Shown: positions 46,000 to 59,199 of the stretch, piece after piece
How positions within the stretch are numbered: the first letter of the stretch is position 1
Layout of the letters: every line of letters starts with the position of its first letter
Assembly: GCA_035610365.1 (NCBI GenBank)
Contig: CM069434.1
Coordinates: 99,064,806 to 99,128,805, forward strand
Direction of reading: 5' to 3'
From: Aquatica leii
Taxonomy: Eukaryota; Arthropoda; Insecta; Coleoptera; Lampyridae
Length of the DNA: 64,000 nt
Translations under genes and position numbers: made by a program
Notes under the pieces: model-generated
Seen by the model: only the letters and a program-made list of their open reading frames with translations
Told to the model about the DNA's origin: nothing
The model's database searches: none

Positions 46000-47590
46000 C
46001 ATTTTTGTTAAAAAAATCATGCACATGTACATAATTAATCATTTTTTACCTCTAAATCTTTACTTTAAAGGTATAAACCATTTTATCAACTTTGAGATAT
46101 TGCCAAGTTCTAATGAGGGAGGTGGAGAAAAAGAAGGAACAAAAAAGAATTTATTATACTGAGATGTTACGCTTACCTTTCAGCTAGCCTCGCCGCAGAT
46201 GGTCGTATGGTAAAAATCGAAGTAAAGACAATATTTTTAGGTAAGCTAATTGCCCGATTGCACCACTTTTTTTCGCAATTTAATAGAACGTAGGATGTCT
46301 AGGCAAGATTTATTAAGAGCAATTTCATTGAAGACAAAAGATGAGTATCGACTGTTACGCCCCTGGTACAACTTACATATACATAATAACAACTATTTCT
46401 TAAGAGAAATTTCATTGAAGATAAAATATGTGTATCTATTGTTACGCCACTGGTACAAATTACATATGAATAATAACAAAACAACTTAAATCACAGTGCT
46501 AAAGCAGATCTAAAATAGATTCTGGAAGCAGATATGCTTTTACTAGATTAATTTACGCTGCAGCAATGCAATAAACGGTAGCAAGTTAAATACGTTACCG
46601 CAAGTGAGACTTTAAAACCGCCCGTACATCTTGACGTCAAGCTTACGACCGGTATAAATTAGTCAAAATTCATTTTACGACAGAAACACAATCCGACACG
46701 TACTACCAAATCTCTGATAGTTACATTCCCGCACATTAATGATTAAAATTTTGACATTGACAGTAAATTGACAATGATTAGGTGTCGAGTATGAACAAAA
46801 GAACAAATTTAGCAATTACACAGATATTACGGAATCAGTCCTTAATACGTTTAACTTAAAGTGTAACGTTGTAAGATTTTGATACAACGCATCCTAGCGC
46901 GATGGTAAGTCGATAACCCCAAAGTGCGTAACCAGATGAAGGTCGACATAGTGCCGTATTCTCCGCTTGATTATGCCGGCGGAACTTATATGATACATAA
47001 ATACCTTTTAGGCCAGAAACTACTTAAGGAATACCCCTTCGCAAATGGCAGTACTTCCAACTGATCGTCGACGTACTCAAACTACACAATAGGACGCCAT
47101 CAGTAGAATTACACCACGCAAAAGAAATTGCGCCTTCGTTAATCCATAAGCAAAACTAACGACTCCGTTAATCCATGAGAAGCAAGACAGAAAGAAAGCT
47201 AAAACAACCAAAAATAGTTGGTACGTCGCAACCATCAACCACATGTAAATACTAACCTACTTTATGACTTTGGTTAGAAAATATTCAGCTACGTCGTTCT
47301 ACGAATGCGACATTCGAGCGCATTTATTAGAGGTTTTTAAAATAAAAACGCCGTTACGTTAGATGACGATTGATTAGGGAAAACCTCATTTCTTTACCAA
47401 TCCATTTCCGCCACATACATCACAAACTCGTAAGACAAAATGAACCGGAAGCCCGTAGAAAGTTAACTACTATTGCGCCCTCTGCGTGCATAAAGTCGAA
47501 GAATATTATTCGAGGTCGGATATCTTACACGGATGATGGCAAGGTTGCCTATCCTTCACCCAAAATAATACCAAGTTGAGAATTTACACG
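46000..47590. other. Foreign segment inside the Tigger-like transposase
   Basis: The two halves of the N-terminal coding region flank this stretch, so it was probably inserted. It includes a short plus-strand frame (46,250-46,489) built from an 87-bp tandem repeat and another at 47,370-47,579. Neither has a known motif. A word at 46,212-46,225 (ATGGTAAAAATCGA) resembles the inner end of the inverted repeat at 25,173-25,187. The base composition at 46.5-47.5 kb is less AT-rich than the surroundings. I cannot name the element. Confidence 0.5.
46321..46479 (+). repeat. Two imperfect tandem units, period 87 bp
   Basis: AATTTCATTGAAGA starts at 46,321 and again at 46,408. The two 72-bp units read alike to their ends (GGTACAACTTACATAT against GGTACAAATTACATAT). 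Both are open in the same frame and give related peptides with SLK-x-K and RHWY/RPWY. Confidence 0.85.
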
Positions 47591-47639
47591 CTATAATATG
47601 CACTTATTTTCAACGTTTTCAGTGTATAGGTCAAAGAAC

Positions 47640-47830
47640 TGATTGCAGTGCCATAGGATAGAATATTTTTCTTGTTTTTTTTTAATATCACAAATCGTTG
47701 ATTTTCCGACATTATATTTTTTTGATAAACTGGCCACTGTGGTACCCGCCTCTAAACTCTTTCTGTAATCGATAAAGTAACGTGTTTACTTTTAGAGTCA
47801 TCTTCGCATTAAATTGCAGCACGAACTTAA
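47640..47830 (-). pseudogene. Tigger-like transposase N-terminus (Psq-type HTH)
   Basis: On the minus strand, through one frame change, the reading gives LKVNTLL, then in the other frame a LEAGTTVASLSKKYNVGKSTICDIKKKQ-like succession, of which AGTTVASLSKKYNVGKS is the clearest part. This is the first DNA-binding helix-turn-helix of Tigger/pogo transposases. It is separated by 1.6 kb from the rest of the coding sequence. Confidence 0.75.
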
Positions 47831-48039
47831 CTCAGTAACAAACAAAGGTTTAATGAATAGTGAACAGTAAACAGCGCAGTTCTTAGAGAAATCAAGGGAT
47901 TCTCTCATTTAAGTAGCAGGAATCACTTTGCTGTTCGAATTAACGAGGCGTTGTTCGGATTATGGCTTCGAGTTGTCGCTGTTCAGATTACTGAAGGTTC
48001 GGATTAGAGCATGATCGGATTAAAGAGGTCATACGTACT

Positions 48040-49615
48040 TGGAAATTTACCCCCGATTTCATAATACACGTTAAAGTTAGATGAACTAAGGTTCGCTTTA
48101 ATGGTTTTTTATTTTATTTAAAATTTATCAATTTATTATCGACTAGCTCTTATAAAAACCACTTTAAAACATGTTGACAATACTTGATTACTTATTTTGC
48201 TTGTACTGCCGCGCAATTCATTAATGTGGTCAACACATCAATTACAGTAGTTAAGTTTAAACTGCAGATTAGAGGTGGCCCATTGAACACTGATGCTATG
48301 TTCCCATGCTATAAAATGAAAAAAAATCTTTTAATGCACGTTATTATGAGAAGTAAATATAAGGACCAACGTTTACCGATAAATTTGCATTTTACTTTAT
48401 TTTAATCTCACAAGTAGTCATTGTTATACATAAGATACATGAAGAGAGAATATTGGGCACTTGCGATCTATATAAAAATTAATAAAAAAAAACTACACCG
48501 ATATTTTAAAAAATGAATCAATAACGGGTTTTTGTAACAATCGTTAATTGGATTAAAATTAAAAACAGCAAGTGTTAGATATATAATAGAGTATTTTATT
48601 TACATTAATAATGTTTATTGAAATAATTGAGGATTTTCAAAAGTGTTACAAACGACCGGTTTTACTGCAACAAACTATAAATTATGTAATCGTAATTTGA
48701 AAAAGTTTTTGCAATGTCTTATAAACAGTTACAAAATCAAGAAATACGATAGTTAATTATTTATTGGTTAGCGCTATATTGTCTTCAAATAGAAAAAAAC
48801 TAAACAACTTAATCTGCGATGAATTATAATTTCTTTATGTAACCGTTTACATTCAATTTGTGTTTGTAGTAAAAATTTACATGCAATCAAATACTTAACA
48901 TTGCCTAAAATAAATTAAATACCAAAATACATTAATTTTTTATTACTCATTGGAAATATTTATACATTTACAATACACACATATAAAAAAAAACAACACC
49001 CTCTACATTTATAAGATTCTTACTAATTCCAGTGTCCAACTGACAACTTTAATGTTCTATAAAGTTTCATTTTAATTATTTGGTCAATAATTATTGTTTT
49101 ATGTGAATTGCATTCAGTTAACCACAAATTTCCTGTCCACTTTAAATTATTTTTTAATTTGCTACTAAATCATAATCTGTTTGTAACTTATAAAACTCTT
49201 TATAAAACTACATTAATAGATTGTACACAATCTTTAAAAATTCTGAAATTTAAAACTTTATTTCTTTTGAATTATTGTAATTTTTGTTTAGAATTAATGT
49301 TTTAATCATATTTATGTCATTTTTTTTATCAACAGTTAAATATTTTTTACAATTTTCGCAATTGATTTTTTTATGAATAGTGACACAAATAACCCGCATT
49401 ATGAACTACGGAAAAAGACATTTTCGTCACGTTCAAACGACACTTCCATGTCTTCAGTTATAAAGTTACTATCTATTTTCTCTTTTTCTATTATTTTTTT
49501 GTCGTTAGGTTTAGTATTTATACAACCATTTTTGCTAATATTTCTGGTCAGCTATCCCTAGTCCTCCACTTTGCATGTACCTCATAAAAAAAGTTAAGTA
49601 AAAATATTTACCAAT
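48040..49615. other. AT-rich DNA, no identifiable gene
   Basis: Short plus-strand frames at 48,184-48,405, 49,108-49,305 and 49,373-49,561 have no recognisable domain. The last two precede the LINE-like tail at 49,620 and could be its decayed coding end. Confidence 0.4.
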
Positions 49616-49770
49616 ACCATATGTATTTAATAGTACGTTCGGTACATTTTTGATATGGTTCCGTATTATGCCACACACAAGCCTAAGCTCATGTGGCACA
49701 TATTATTATAATATTATAAATAATTGTACCATGCAATGGAATTAAATAAATAAATAAAAAATAACCTCAA
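49616..49770 (+). repeat. LINE-like 3' tail with hairpin and AAAT repeat
   Basis: The sequence has a stem formed by TGCCACA and TGTGGCA near 49,672-49,702, then an AT-rich spacer, GTACCATGCAATGGAATT and a run of (AAAT). This layout is common at 3' ends of insect LINEs or their SINE partners. It abuts the minus-strand LINE that follows. Confidence 0.5.
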
Positions 49771-52620
49771 TCCATAGCTTCTCTCATATACTCTTCCACT
49801 CCTGACTTCACCTATAGTTCGACCACATCATCTCCCTCAGCAGTATTTTGGGGTATCTATTATCTGAGTACTTCAACACTCTACTTACATATTTTGCATG
49901 CAATTGCATCGTAAATAACCTTACCTTTTCTATCCCGGTCTCTAGATCTAACATATAATTTTAAGAATATCTTGAGAGCATTGACATTTTAATGAAGAAT
50001 CTCGCTTCAGCCTTATCATGTTCTGCAGTCCTTAAATCTGTCATCCATATGTAATCATGGCCTTCGTATCCCCCTCATAAAGCCTTACTTTTGCAGATAA
50101 AGATAAATTAGCCTTCGTGGCTATTTCACTCCATGCAATTTTTATCCAATGGCCCCCCATCCAAATACCAATTGCACTTTATCTTACTCCTTTCTTTTCG
50201 AAATACCATTACCTTAGATTTATTTTTATTAATTTCAGATTCCAGAGCTTACAATAATCCCCTACCCTGTTTATCATGCGCTGCAGAGCTTGCGTGTAAC
50301 ATGTCATAATCGTCCAGTCATCCACGTACCAGAACTTACAAACCTGTAAATCATTAATAGTAATGCCACCTCCAATGAATTTATGCAAATCACTTGTGTA
50401 TACTGAAAAGATGTTAGGACTTAACAAATCCCCCTGCCTCGTTCCTATGATGCAATCAAACCAATCCGACATCTCATGCAATCCCCGGACCGCTGATTTA
50501 TTCCCATTATACAAATTCTTTAACATATTAATTAATTTAGTCAAGAGACCCATTCATCCCAATTTGTAAAACAGAGCACTATGCTCAAACGTGTCAATTG
50601 CGGCACTCAGATCTAAAAAACAACAGTACGCATTTTTGAATCCTCTTGCATGCAAAATTTTTATTATTGCAGTCAGATTGAATATGTTGTCTACCGACAA
50701 GTAACCAGTCATGTATCCCCCTTGAGACTAACACCCTCTTGTCTAACATCCATTGTTTTATTCAACTCTTAATAAACAATGAAAAGAGCTTTCCCAATGC
50801 GTTTAAAAAGCTTATTCCTTTATAATTCTCAACTTTTTCATATAATCCTTTTTTTAATAATAGAAAATCAACAGCTTCTTTAAATACATTCAGTATATTT
50901 GCAGAATTAAATATTTTATGAAACACTACTTACAACTCAACCAAAATCTGATCAGGCAAATTCTTATAAAACTCCAGCGGTATTCTATCAGACCCTGAGG
51001 CTTTATTAAACTTCAATTTTTTCAAAACCTCCTGCAGTTTAAAGGTCAAACTGCTTGTTCATCTGTTTATCTAGTATATATGGTTTTGCAAAACTCACAG
51101 GGGTCGCCGTTACTGAAGGATTTAAATGCGTAGAAAAATGTTCTACCCACGTTTCCATAGTAATATGATTTTCCCATTTAACTTTATTTAATTTGAATAT
51201 CCCTTACAGCGACCATAAACTTCAAACCTTTTACTTTGCTTAGTCTCACTACAACTTATAAATAGAATTTTTTTTCTATACAGAACTTGGTAATCTATCT
51301 TTTCCCTTTTATAGTACAGACCAACTCCGCCCGTCCCTACTTTTCTAAAAAGATTCAAAAACCCCATTACTTTTTTTCTTTTAACTTTACACTCTTTGAC
51401 AAACTATTGCTTATTTTCAACCTTCAAACTCCTCTCACTTATCCCTTGTTTACCCACCTTTTATTTGTCTCTATTCTTATAAATTTCTGTAATCGATTGA
51501 TTGCTAACTCTAGCTCGGATTCCTCCAACCCTTTTTCTATATGCACCCCATTTTGGTTTTATAGTGTACTTCATCGTGCTTTGTCTATGCAAGTTTAGGC
51601 AACAACGACAACACCCCAGTCTCACCACATACCTCTAAATAACTATTTGCCCCATTAACTCTATAATTATAGACAAATGATCTGAGAAATACTTTTTCCC
51701 AGTACGAAAATCTTTAACCAAATTAACTAGACGCCTACCCATCCCAACCAGATCTATCACAGACGATCCAATAGATCCTATAAAAATATACTACCCTAAC
51801 CGCTTACCTGGCAGTCTACCATTAAGAATGATTAAATTTTACATGTTTAATAGTTTCATAACTTTTTTACTACGAAAATTAACAGTTTTTTCCCTCGACC
51901 TTCTGACAGCATACAAGCGCCCCTCTTCAAAGTTTACCTTTGACTCATTTTCTATCAATCCCTCCTTTCTTACTCTCGTATTAAAATCTCCAATTACCAG
52001 ATTAACCTCTTGTCCATTCTCCAGGATCTCTATAAATGTCTTTTCTAACTTTAAAAAATCCCAGTCACCAGGTCTCAGGTATACCGGAAAAATATGGATT
52101 ACAACTCTATTTAACCTCACTCTCACATTGATATCTGACCATCTTTATCTACAAAACAGGAATACCCTTTCTGACACATAACCATCAACCCCCCTTAGTA
52201 CTCCCACAATTGCTTATTCTAGTTGCCGGCACAAAAAGTAATTCAAAATTATTAAAACAAAATTAACAAATTCAATACTCTCAGTCTTTGCATGTGTTTC
52301 GCTTAACAAAAATATATCATGATTACTTACAAATTTAATAAAGTTTCCATCGCCAAGTTTAAATTGCAGTCCACCAACATTATAGAACAGCTTCTTCACA
52401 TCAGGTTTTTTACCCTCCTTCCTCTCCCCGGTTTCCTTGTGGATTATGTGTCATCTTGTTCTGTCCTTCCCTGCCATTCACCTTGCTTAGATCCAAACGA
52501 ATATTCCAGTTTCTGTATAATTTCTCTCCACCATCCATCCTACCATGTGTACCTCTCTGACTCAATATACAATGCATCAAATTTAATCGACATCTTAATA
52601 TTATGATTCTGATCTTTTAC
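49771..52620 (-). pseudogene. LINE with endonuclease and RT, decayed
   Basis: On the minus strand the 5' part (52,214-52,399) has LFYNVGGLQFKL and DIFLLSETHA, the start of an APE-type endonuclease (Asn, Glu). The frame 51,839-52,126 has VIHIFPVYLRPGD and LVIGDFNTRV (catalytic Asp/Asn). RT follows with remnants from 51.1 kb, and the frame 50,209-50,553 has GTRQGDLLSPNIFSVY and KFWYVDDWTIM, the catalytic box with both Asp residues. Stops and frame changes are spread throughout. The clade is not assigned; it differs clearly from the LINEs at 4.1, 8.5, 40.4 and 59.1 kb. Confidence 0.78.
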
Positions 52621-55610
52621 ATGATTCATGACCCTTCTTAATTTTGCTTTCTTCATTCTAACATCTTCTTTAAATAATATAATCAAGGCAATTTACTTTT
52701 TTACGTTTATTATGTACATGTTTGTTTTCTTTTCTATTCTATTCGTTTTTTTTTAGAATTTTTTTAGTGTTATTCTACGTTTTTCTTAATCTTCTTCTTT
52801 CTTTCTTTGTTGTTGTTTTTGACTGCTATATTTACTCTGATCATATGTTTTAATTATTGCAAATGCTTTTTTTTATTATTTGTTTCTAGTAACGGTTTAG
52901 TACTTATTATTTGGTTTGTGTTTTTATCTTTTTTGTTGACCCTTTTTATTCTTTTTTCATGTCATTAGTTTTTTGGTTTATTTAACACTATGCTTTAGTT
53001 TCAAATGTTAGAATTGTCTGGTAGTGCAAATATTACTATGTGATTTGTCTTCATATTTTCAGAAATATAGATATAAATGTTATCATCAAAATACAAACTT
53101 TGTTATTTTTGTTAATCTTTAAAATGTGAAAACTTGGCACATAGATCAAAGTAATCAATATCTTCATTTAGACAATGTGATTGTAGTTTATTGTGTTTTA
53201 TGTTATTTAAAATACAGTATTTTTTGTACCATATATGCTAAAAACAGCGTACAAAATATTGTGGGTGAACATGCTTGTTTATGAAATGAATGTTTTTTAT
53301 ATGTTTTTTAGTAGTTTGGTTTTAGACAAAATGCTACATAGAAAAAGAATTAATTTTCCATTTGATCAAATCAAACGAATTTAAGTTTTCAAAACTTAAA
53401 AAGGTTTTTGTTAGTTTATTTATATTATTAATTTAAAATAATTGATTTTTAGTGTTGTGAATTAATAAAATAAATAAAATGATCAACATTTATTTAAATT
53501 AAAATAAACTTAAAAAAAGTTATAATTACAAAGTAAATTCTGCTATTTCATTGAGTGATTTTATATGTGTTAATTGTAATATCCTTTATATCTTTATTAT
53601 TGAAAACAAAAAACGATTAATTTTTAATTTTCAAAATAATAAACTTTTGAGATATTTTTATATCTATTAGATTTGCCAAGAAAACTATAAATAAAAGAAT
53701 CTTTTGACAGAACGTTTTTTGTGTGAAATTGTCTATACATTTTTATGTTCTTAAGAATGAACTTTAGGAGAGTTATATTAACTTAAAGTTCTATTTTTAA
53801 ATATTGATTTACTATTTAACTTATAATAGATCAAAGTCGCTTCTTTCATTTACGATTTTCATTACTTTTTCATTACTAAAATACATTACAGAACCGTATA
53901 CTTTTTAATAAATTAAGGTAAACTTTAAGAAATACTTGAATTTATTTGTAACCTACTTCAAAGTAAGTTTTAAGAAATTTTTTTTTTATAAACGTTTAAG
54001 TAGTTCTTAACTCTAAAAACATACATATTACTATTATTTAATGTTGTTATTATATTTTAGTTTAGTCGAATTATTTAATTTTAATTTATTCTAAACAATA
54101 AATATTTTTTTAAATTTTAGTACAAGCTATTTTAAATTTACTTTGGTTGTACTGACTAAATAGTAAAACTAACAAGTATTTACGTAGAGATTGTGTTTTT
54201 TTTGCATAGCACAGTTGTGGTATATCGAGTACATTGCTTTGGTTGAATACATTTATTTTGTCTTTGTTTTTGATGTATTTACTACCTTATATTCTCTGTA
54301 ATTGATAGCTGTAAGCTATAATTTACATTGTTTACAAGTTATTTCTATGAAATTTCAATTTTAGAACTAAAGGTATATAGAATAACATATCCTTTCTCAG
54401 AAAAAATTCATTACAAATATAATTTTTCTTGTATTTTTAATAAAACAAAAAAGCTTTTACTTTAATTTGTCAAAAATATTAACAATATTATGTTATTAAA
54501 AATATTGTTCGGGAAATACAGAAAATTTATATACAAGGTATACTTGCATATTCTGACAAAATTCCCAAAGTGAAATCGTTCTTGGTTTTTTGAATAGAAG
54601 TATACTCATTGATTTACATCAACAAAATTATTTGTTGCTACCACTATGCATCATTCAAAAACTATGTCAAAATATTCAAAAAGCCAAAACATTTTGCAAT
54701 ATGCTAGATATATAAATATTTTTTAAAAATAATTTTGAAGTTTTTAAGTTCTTCATTCTTGTTTGCAAAACTTGATTATTAATTAAATTACAATTACGTG
54801 TTAATTTTCGACATTCTGAATAAAAATTGATTTATTTTAACTATTTGTTTTAAAACATTTACATTGACAAAATATTTAATAGATTTTTATTTATAGTTTC
54901 CACTTACAGCTAGCTTTACTACATTGTTCATAGATTTAATACGTAAACTAAATCGCAACTTGACTGGTGTTAAGCGATAGAATTGCTTGTATTTTTTTAA
55001 TAATTTTCGTGACCGTTACATAAAAGCGGCCGTTCCGTTCCAATTCATCAAAATTGTGTAAAACTTGTAATAAAAATTTTTTGATGTATAATCCATATCA
55101 CAAATTAAAATAAATGATAATAATAGTAATAATAACAAAAATGAACTACAAACTAAATTTTTATACTGTTTCTCAAACATTCTGCTTACTGTAAAAGAAC
55201 AAATTTTACCAACTAAGGTAATTATTGATAGTTTCATAATTGGTTGGTTCGTAAATACCGGAAATGGTCTGACTAAAAACAACACGAACAATACATATTA
55301 TCTGATTCCGGACGAAGAGCAACTATTCAACGTAGTTTCTATCTTAACCCTAAAAATTAACAAACTAAAAATTATTTTAAATAAATCGCCTTTTGACATA
55401 GATACAAATATGGGCAGAGAGGGAGTTTTGACATACTTCAATTTATTTTTAAGTAATAAAAACATTCAATAAACTGACAGCAAAATTGATTCACAGCGGC
55501 GACTTTTCTATTAAGTCATTTGGTCAATGACCCTCCAAAAAAAGGAACAAGAAAAATATTTTATACACTTTAAAATTAAAGAAGTTTTGCGTTTAAATCA
55601 AATTATTAGC
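52621..55610. other. Long AT-rich stretch, no gene seen
   Basis: About 3 kb with A/T runs throughout. The minus frame 55,016-55,291 is low-complexity hydrophobic sequence without a motif. No element ends were recognised. Confidence 0.55.
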
Positions 55611-55621
55611 GATCGAATTTC

Positions 55622-57066
55622 ATGCGTTTAAATAATTGTCAATTTAAACGCAATAGATACCAAAGTTTGCGAATTTATCCGACACTGACACGTACGTGTG
55701 CCCTAACTATGCCTGCATGTATGCTACTATTGATGATAGTTATTGTAGTTAAGAGTCAAGAGACTCTTACCAGAAAGAATGTTTTTTTTCTAGTTCAGAT
55801 AATGATATTCCATTAACGGAATTGGTTGTGGAAAAAAATTGAAATTTTACAAAAAAAAGATCTAACGCACGTAATATCATAACACAAAGTGAAACACTAA
55901 AAAATGTTGTTAAACATCTAAAAGATTCTTTAGAAACCTGGAAGCTTTTCATTACACCAGAAATAATTAGTAACATTGTGAATTATACCAACATATCCAT
56001 TAAAAAGATTTTGACAAAGTTTTCTAGACAGAGAGACTGCTTACCAACCAATAGTTGGACAATCAAAACTGTTTTAGGTTTACTATATATTGCAAGTATT
56101 TAGTGTTTATCTCAGTTAAACGTTAGAAAGATTTGTAGTTAATATGGAACAGGCATTGAAATATATGAAGCTGTAATGTTCATCAATAAGTTCCAATTTT
56201 TTCTAAAATATTCAAAATCTGATAACATACGTACTCGACAAGGGAATAGATTTGTAGGTCGATTGGCTTCAATTTGTTGCATTTTTGAGAAACTTGTTAA
56301 AGATAGTCAAGAGTTCGAACCTCAATGTAACAATTTTAAAAATAGATGAAAATTTTATAGCATAATATAAAAAGTAAGTCTGCAATATATGGCATCAAGA
56401 TTTTTATATTTTTATATTAGCCGATGTCAAAATTTATTTTACTTTATTCACATTGTCAAGAAACGTAAATATGTTGATAACTAAGTTTATCTCTAAAGAC
56501 GAATTTGTAAGTGATGTTGATGACCACATCTTTAAAAAAACCTATGGACAAATAAGTCGTTTGTCTTTGGAAGAGAGACAGAAAATCTAAAACTCAATGC
56601 AATCAGTGTCAACGGTTTATATGTAAAAAACATACTGTTTGCTTATATTTTATGTGTGATGTTCTTCAGGCTCACAATGAAAAAGTAAAGGATTAACAGT
56701 TTTTGTTTTTTATACAATTTCTTGACGATGACCTTAGAAATACTTCATTTCTTTACAATATTTCAGAAAAACGTTAGGTTCAAAAATTTTTAAATTGTCA
56801 TTTTATTTTAACTACGCGGATATCTGAGTCTGTACCAAACGCAATCAACAATGTCTCAGAATCTAATATTTTGCAAATGATTCAATGGTGTTGAACAATA
56901 CTTACATAAAAAACAGTATTTTGAAATATAGAAAAATCCCATCGTATGTTTAATGGCAATAAAACTTGTTTCCAGATCTACTCAAAAACGGAAAAAGTTT
57001 TGGTTTTTTAAAGGTTTTGAAAATGTATACGAAGTAGATAATGCAATGTCTAATTACCGGTAATTC
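55622..57066 (+). pseudogene. piggyBac-like transposase, decayed
   Basis: The clearest frame (55,790-56,100) reads SSSDNDIPLTELVVEKN, then HLKDSLETWKLFITPEII, NIVNYTN and TVLGLLYIASI, the N-terminal part of the piggyBac DDE domain. It is followed in another frame at 56,175-56,330 by AVMFINKFQFFLKYSK, SDNIRTRQGNRF and ICCIFEKLVKDSQEF, the next conserved block. A YGIKIF segment near 56,388 and perhaps ITGNSRNV near 57,055 follow. The catalytic acids of the core are not readable. The pogo element begins at or just after this last block. Confidence 0.75.
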
Positions 57067-57068
57067 TA

Positions 57069-59106
57069 GGAATGTTCGGCAACGAATGGACAAAGACAAA
57101 GCTTTTCTTCAAATATATTGGCAATATTTTCTAACTAATTTTGGTAAAATCTATCTCACTACTCTCGCTGTCAGTCTTATTCTCGGAAAACAATTGCTTC
57201 TTGATTCTTTTGGTCTTCTTCTTTGGTGGTACCTTTGGTTGCTTCGCCATTTTGAGCTCTTCCATAAAAGGGGTTGAAGTTGCAACTACTGTAGATCCAT
57301 TCCTTATCAGAAATGTGAGGAACATGTATTATCTCCTGAGGAGAAACAATCATAGCACCTCCCGGAAATGTTTTTGAAGTCATCTTGACTTGTTCCAGCA
57401 GTGGCCAAACGATTGTTGTTTCAGCTGCAGCAAAAGAGCTGGCGTTGAAAATTCTTTGAAAGGGATATATGCCCGTTTTTCTGAAACCGCTAATCGCCGT
57501 TTCCATTGTGGCTGCCTTCAAGTAGGCTTTACCAAATAGGGCTCCAATTCCATGAATAGTGACAATTTTTCCGGGGTGTTCTCGCAGCCACACTCTCACT
57601 GCTTGTTGATAAAAGGTGGAAATTGGATACATAAAAGAGACATCCAGTGGCTGCAACCGGTGTGTGCAATGTGGAGACAGAACAAGAATATCAACGAATT
57701 TTGTTTTGGCTATGGTCAGCATTTCAAGGTTCTTTATATGTATAGAAGGGCCATCTAAAATGAAAAGGACGCGGTCTTCAGCTGTTGGCTTTGCAAATTT
57801 CAGAAAATGTTCGAACCATTCAGTCAAAATATCAGTTTGCATCCAACCTGTTGGGTGGGCAAAAATTTTTGTATTTGGCGGAACTCCATTTTCAAATGTT
57901 ACATTGTGTCGAACCCTTGGAAACATTAAAGCTGGAGGAATATATTCTCCGGCTGCATTGAAACAAATTTCGGCGGTAACCAACGTGCCTCTCTCTGCTG
58001 AGGACAGAACTCCCACTTGCTTTTTCCCCCTTTTCGATATTATTTTGGAGGGCTTATTTGGTACCGTGGAAATTCCTGTCTCATCGCAATTATATATGCG
58101 ATTTGGGGGGTATCGGTGAGTTTCATATAAAGAATCAAAAAGATCGAAAAACTTGGTAACGTTAACCTTATTAAAAGCCGAGGCTCTAGCTGCTGAGGTT
58201 TTCTCTGTGAGCCGCAGTGATAACTTTGCGTTTCTTTTTAAAAAGCCATACACCCAATCTTTTCCTGCTACCTGTTTATCATTATTGAACGGGTGAGGAA
58301 TGTGGTTCCTGATAGCAAATTGATATGCGAGAGACTTGAGATCTGAGATGGTTATACCAAATAGTGACTCTTCCATTTCTAAGATGTATTCGACTAAAAC
58401 GTTTTTTTGGTCCTCACTAAACACAGAAGGAAATCGTCCAAGCTTTTTATCAACACACTGACCAGGTATTTTTAATCTACGGAAGAGTGTCGCACAGGAA
58501 TTTTGTGTTGGCGCGCTGCCGCATTAATTGCCGTCCCGTCTCTACATGCCGCTAATGCCGCTTCCATACTATTTTTCTCCCATGATTGATAAGTTGTTTT
58601 TCTCTTATACTTATACACCATCTTTTATCTGAAAATAAACAAGAGGGCAATAAGCTGCTTGGTCATATTATGCGAAAAAGACAAGCATGCTATTTTGCGG
58701 GCAAATTGAAATATTTCACATTGCCCGCAACACGTTTATTTTACTTTGACCGCCATGCTGTAGCCAATGAAAAACAATTCCACCTGTATATCAAACAGGT
58801 GGATGAATGAAACATATTAAAATGCATGTGAATATATAGAAATACAGCTGACAAATAGGTAGAGAAGAAAAAGCTCACCGTTTTTTTACAGTTCCTTATA
58901 CAAAACATTACACTTTATTAGTCGGAAACACTGAAAATGTATTTTACACAAGAACGACTAAGGCTGAAACCGCCATATTACATTCAGAAGTGTCAACCGT
59001 AGGAAGCTAAGTTCTTGTTACAGTAAAACTCGAACCAGCCAATGTCAAAACATAATATACCGAAATTTCACTTTGCCCGCCTATTTTACGTTGCCCGACC
59101 TTCCCC
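57069..59106 (-). mobile_element. pogo-like DNA transposon, nearly intact
   Basis: The right end, read inward on the minus strand, is GGGGAAGGTCGGGCAACG with TA outside it (59,107-59,108). The left end candidate at 57,069 is GGAATGTTCGGCAACG preceded by TA (57,067-57,068). It aligns with gaps and overlaps a possible piggyBac codon string, so the left edge could be up to about 15 bp further in. Copies of a GCGGGCAA-type word in both orientations occur near the right end (58,690-58,735 and 59,070-59,095). The element is 2.04 kb and carries one transposase gene. Confidence 0.75.
57131..58621 (-). pseudogene. pogo-like transposase, one or two frameshifts from intact
   Basis: The 415-codon frame 57,177-58,424 has the CENP-B-type block GKDWVYGFLKRN and TSAARASAFNK, then the complete DDD triad: D114 (YNCDETG), D224 (FILDGPSIH) and D261 (LQPLDVSFM), 36 residues between the last two. 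It also has FRKTGIYPF near the end. The Psq helix-turn-helix lies upstream in another frame from a Met at 58,621 (MVYKYKRKTTYQSWEKNS), with a single shift after RQHKIPV at about 58,500. A second shift at the 3' end may move the terminus from 57,177 to 57,131. Such enzymes excise and insert at TA. Confidence 0.88.
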
Positions 59107-59199
59107 TACTTATGTTTTCTTATTTTCGTTCCTTTTTCTTCTTCTGCTTGCTCACTTTTCATTCTGATTTTTATATATTTTGTTTTTTTTATTCATTTT

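Larger units (their letters stand above)
45348..48035 (-). mobile_element. Tigger-like (pogo superfamily) DNA transposon with internal insertion
   Basis: TA lies outside both ends (45,346-45,347 and 48,036-48,037). The left end contains GACCTCTTTAATCCGAAC and the right end, inverted, TGACCTCTTTAATCCGA. Near the right end the word GTTCGGATTA and close variants recur five times within 47,935-48,025, a likely transposase-binding array. The minus-strand transposase N-terminus is at 47,830-47,640 and continues at 45,995-45,600, with a 1.6-kb segment of foreign sequence between. The C-terminal catalytic half is missing. Confidence 0.8.

Noticed and set aside
55016-55291. 91-codon minus-strand frame with a hydrophobic stretch
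   Set aside because: Low-complexity Leu/Ser run in AT-rich DNA with no homology I recognise.
57041-57377. Plus-strand frames around the 3' end of the pogo transposase
   Set aside because: They are antisense shadows; the minus strand has the conserved DDE domain.
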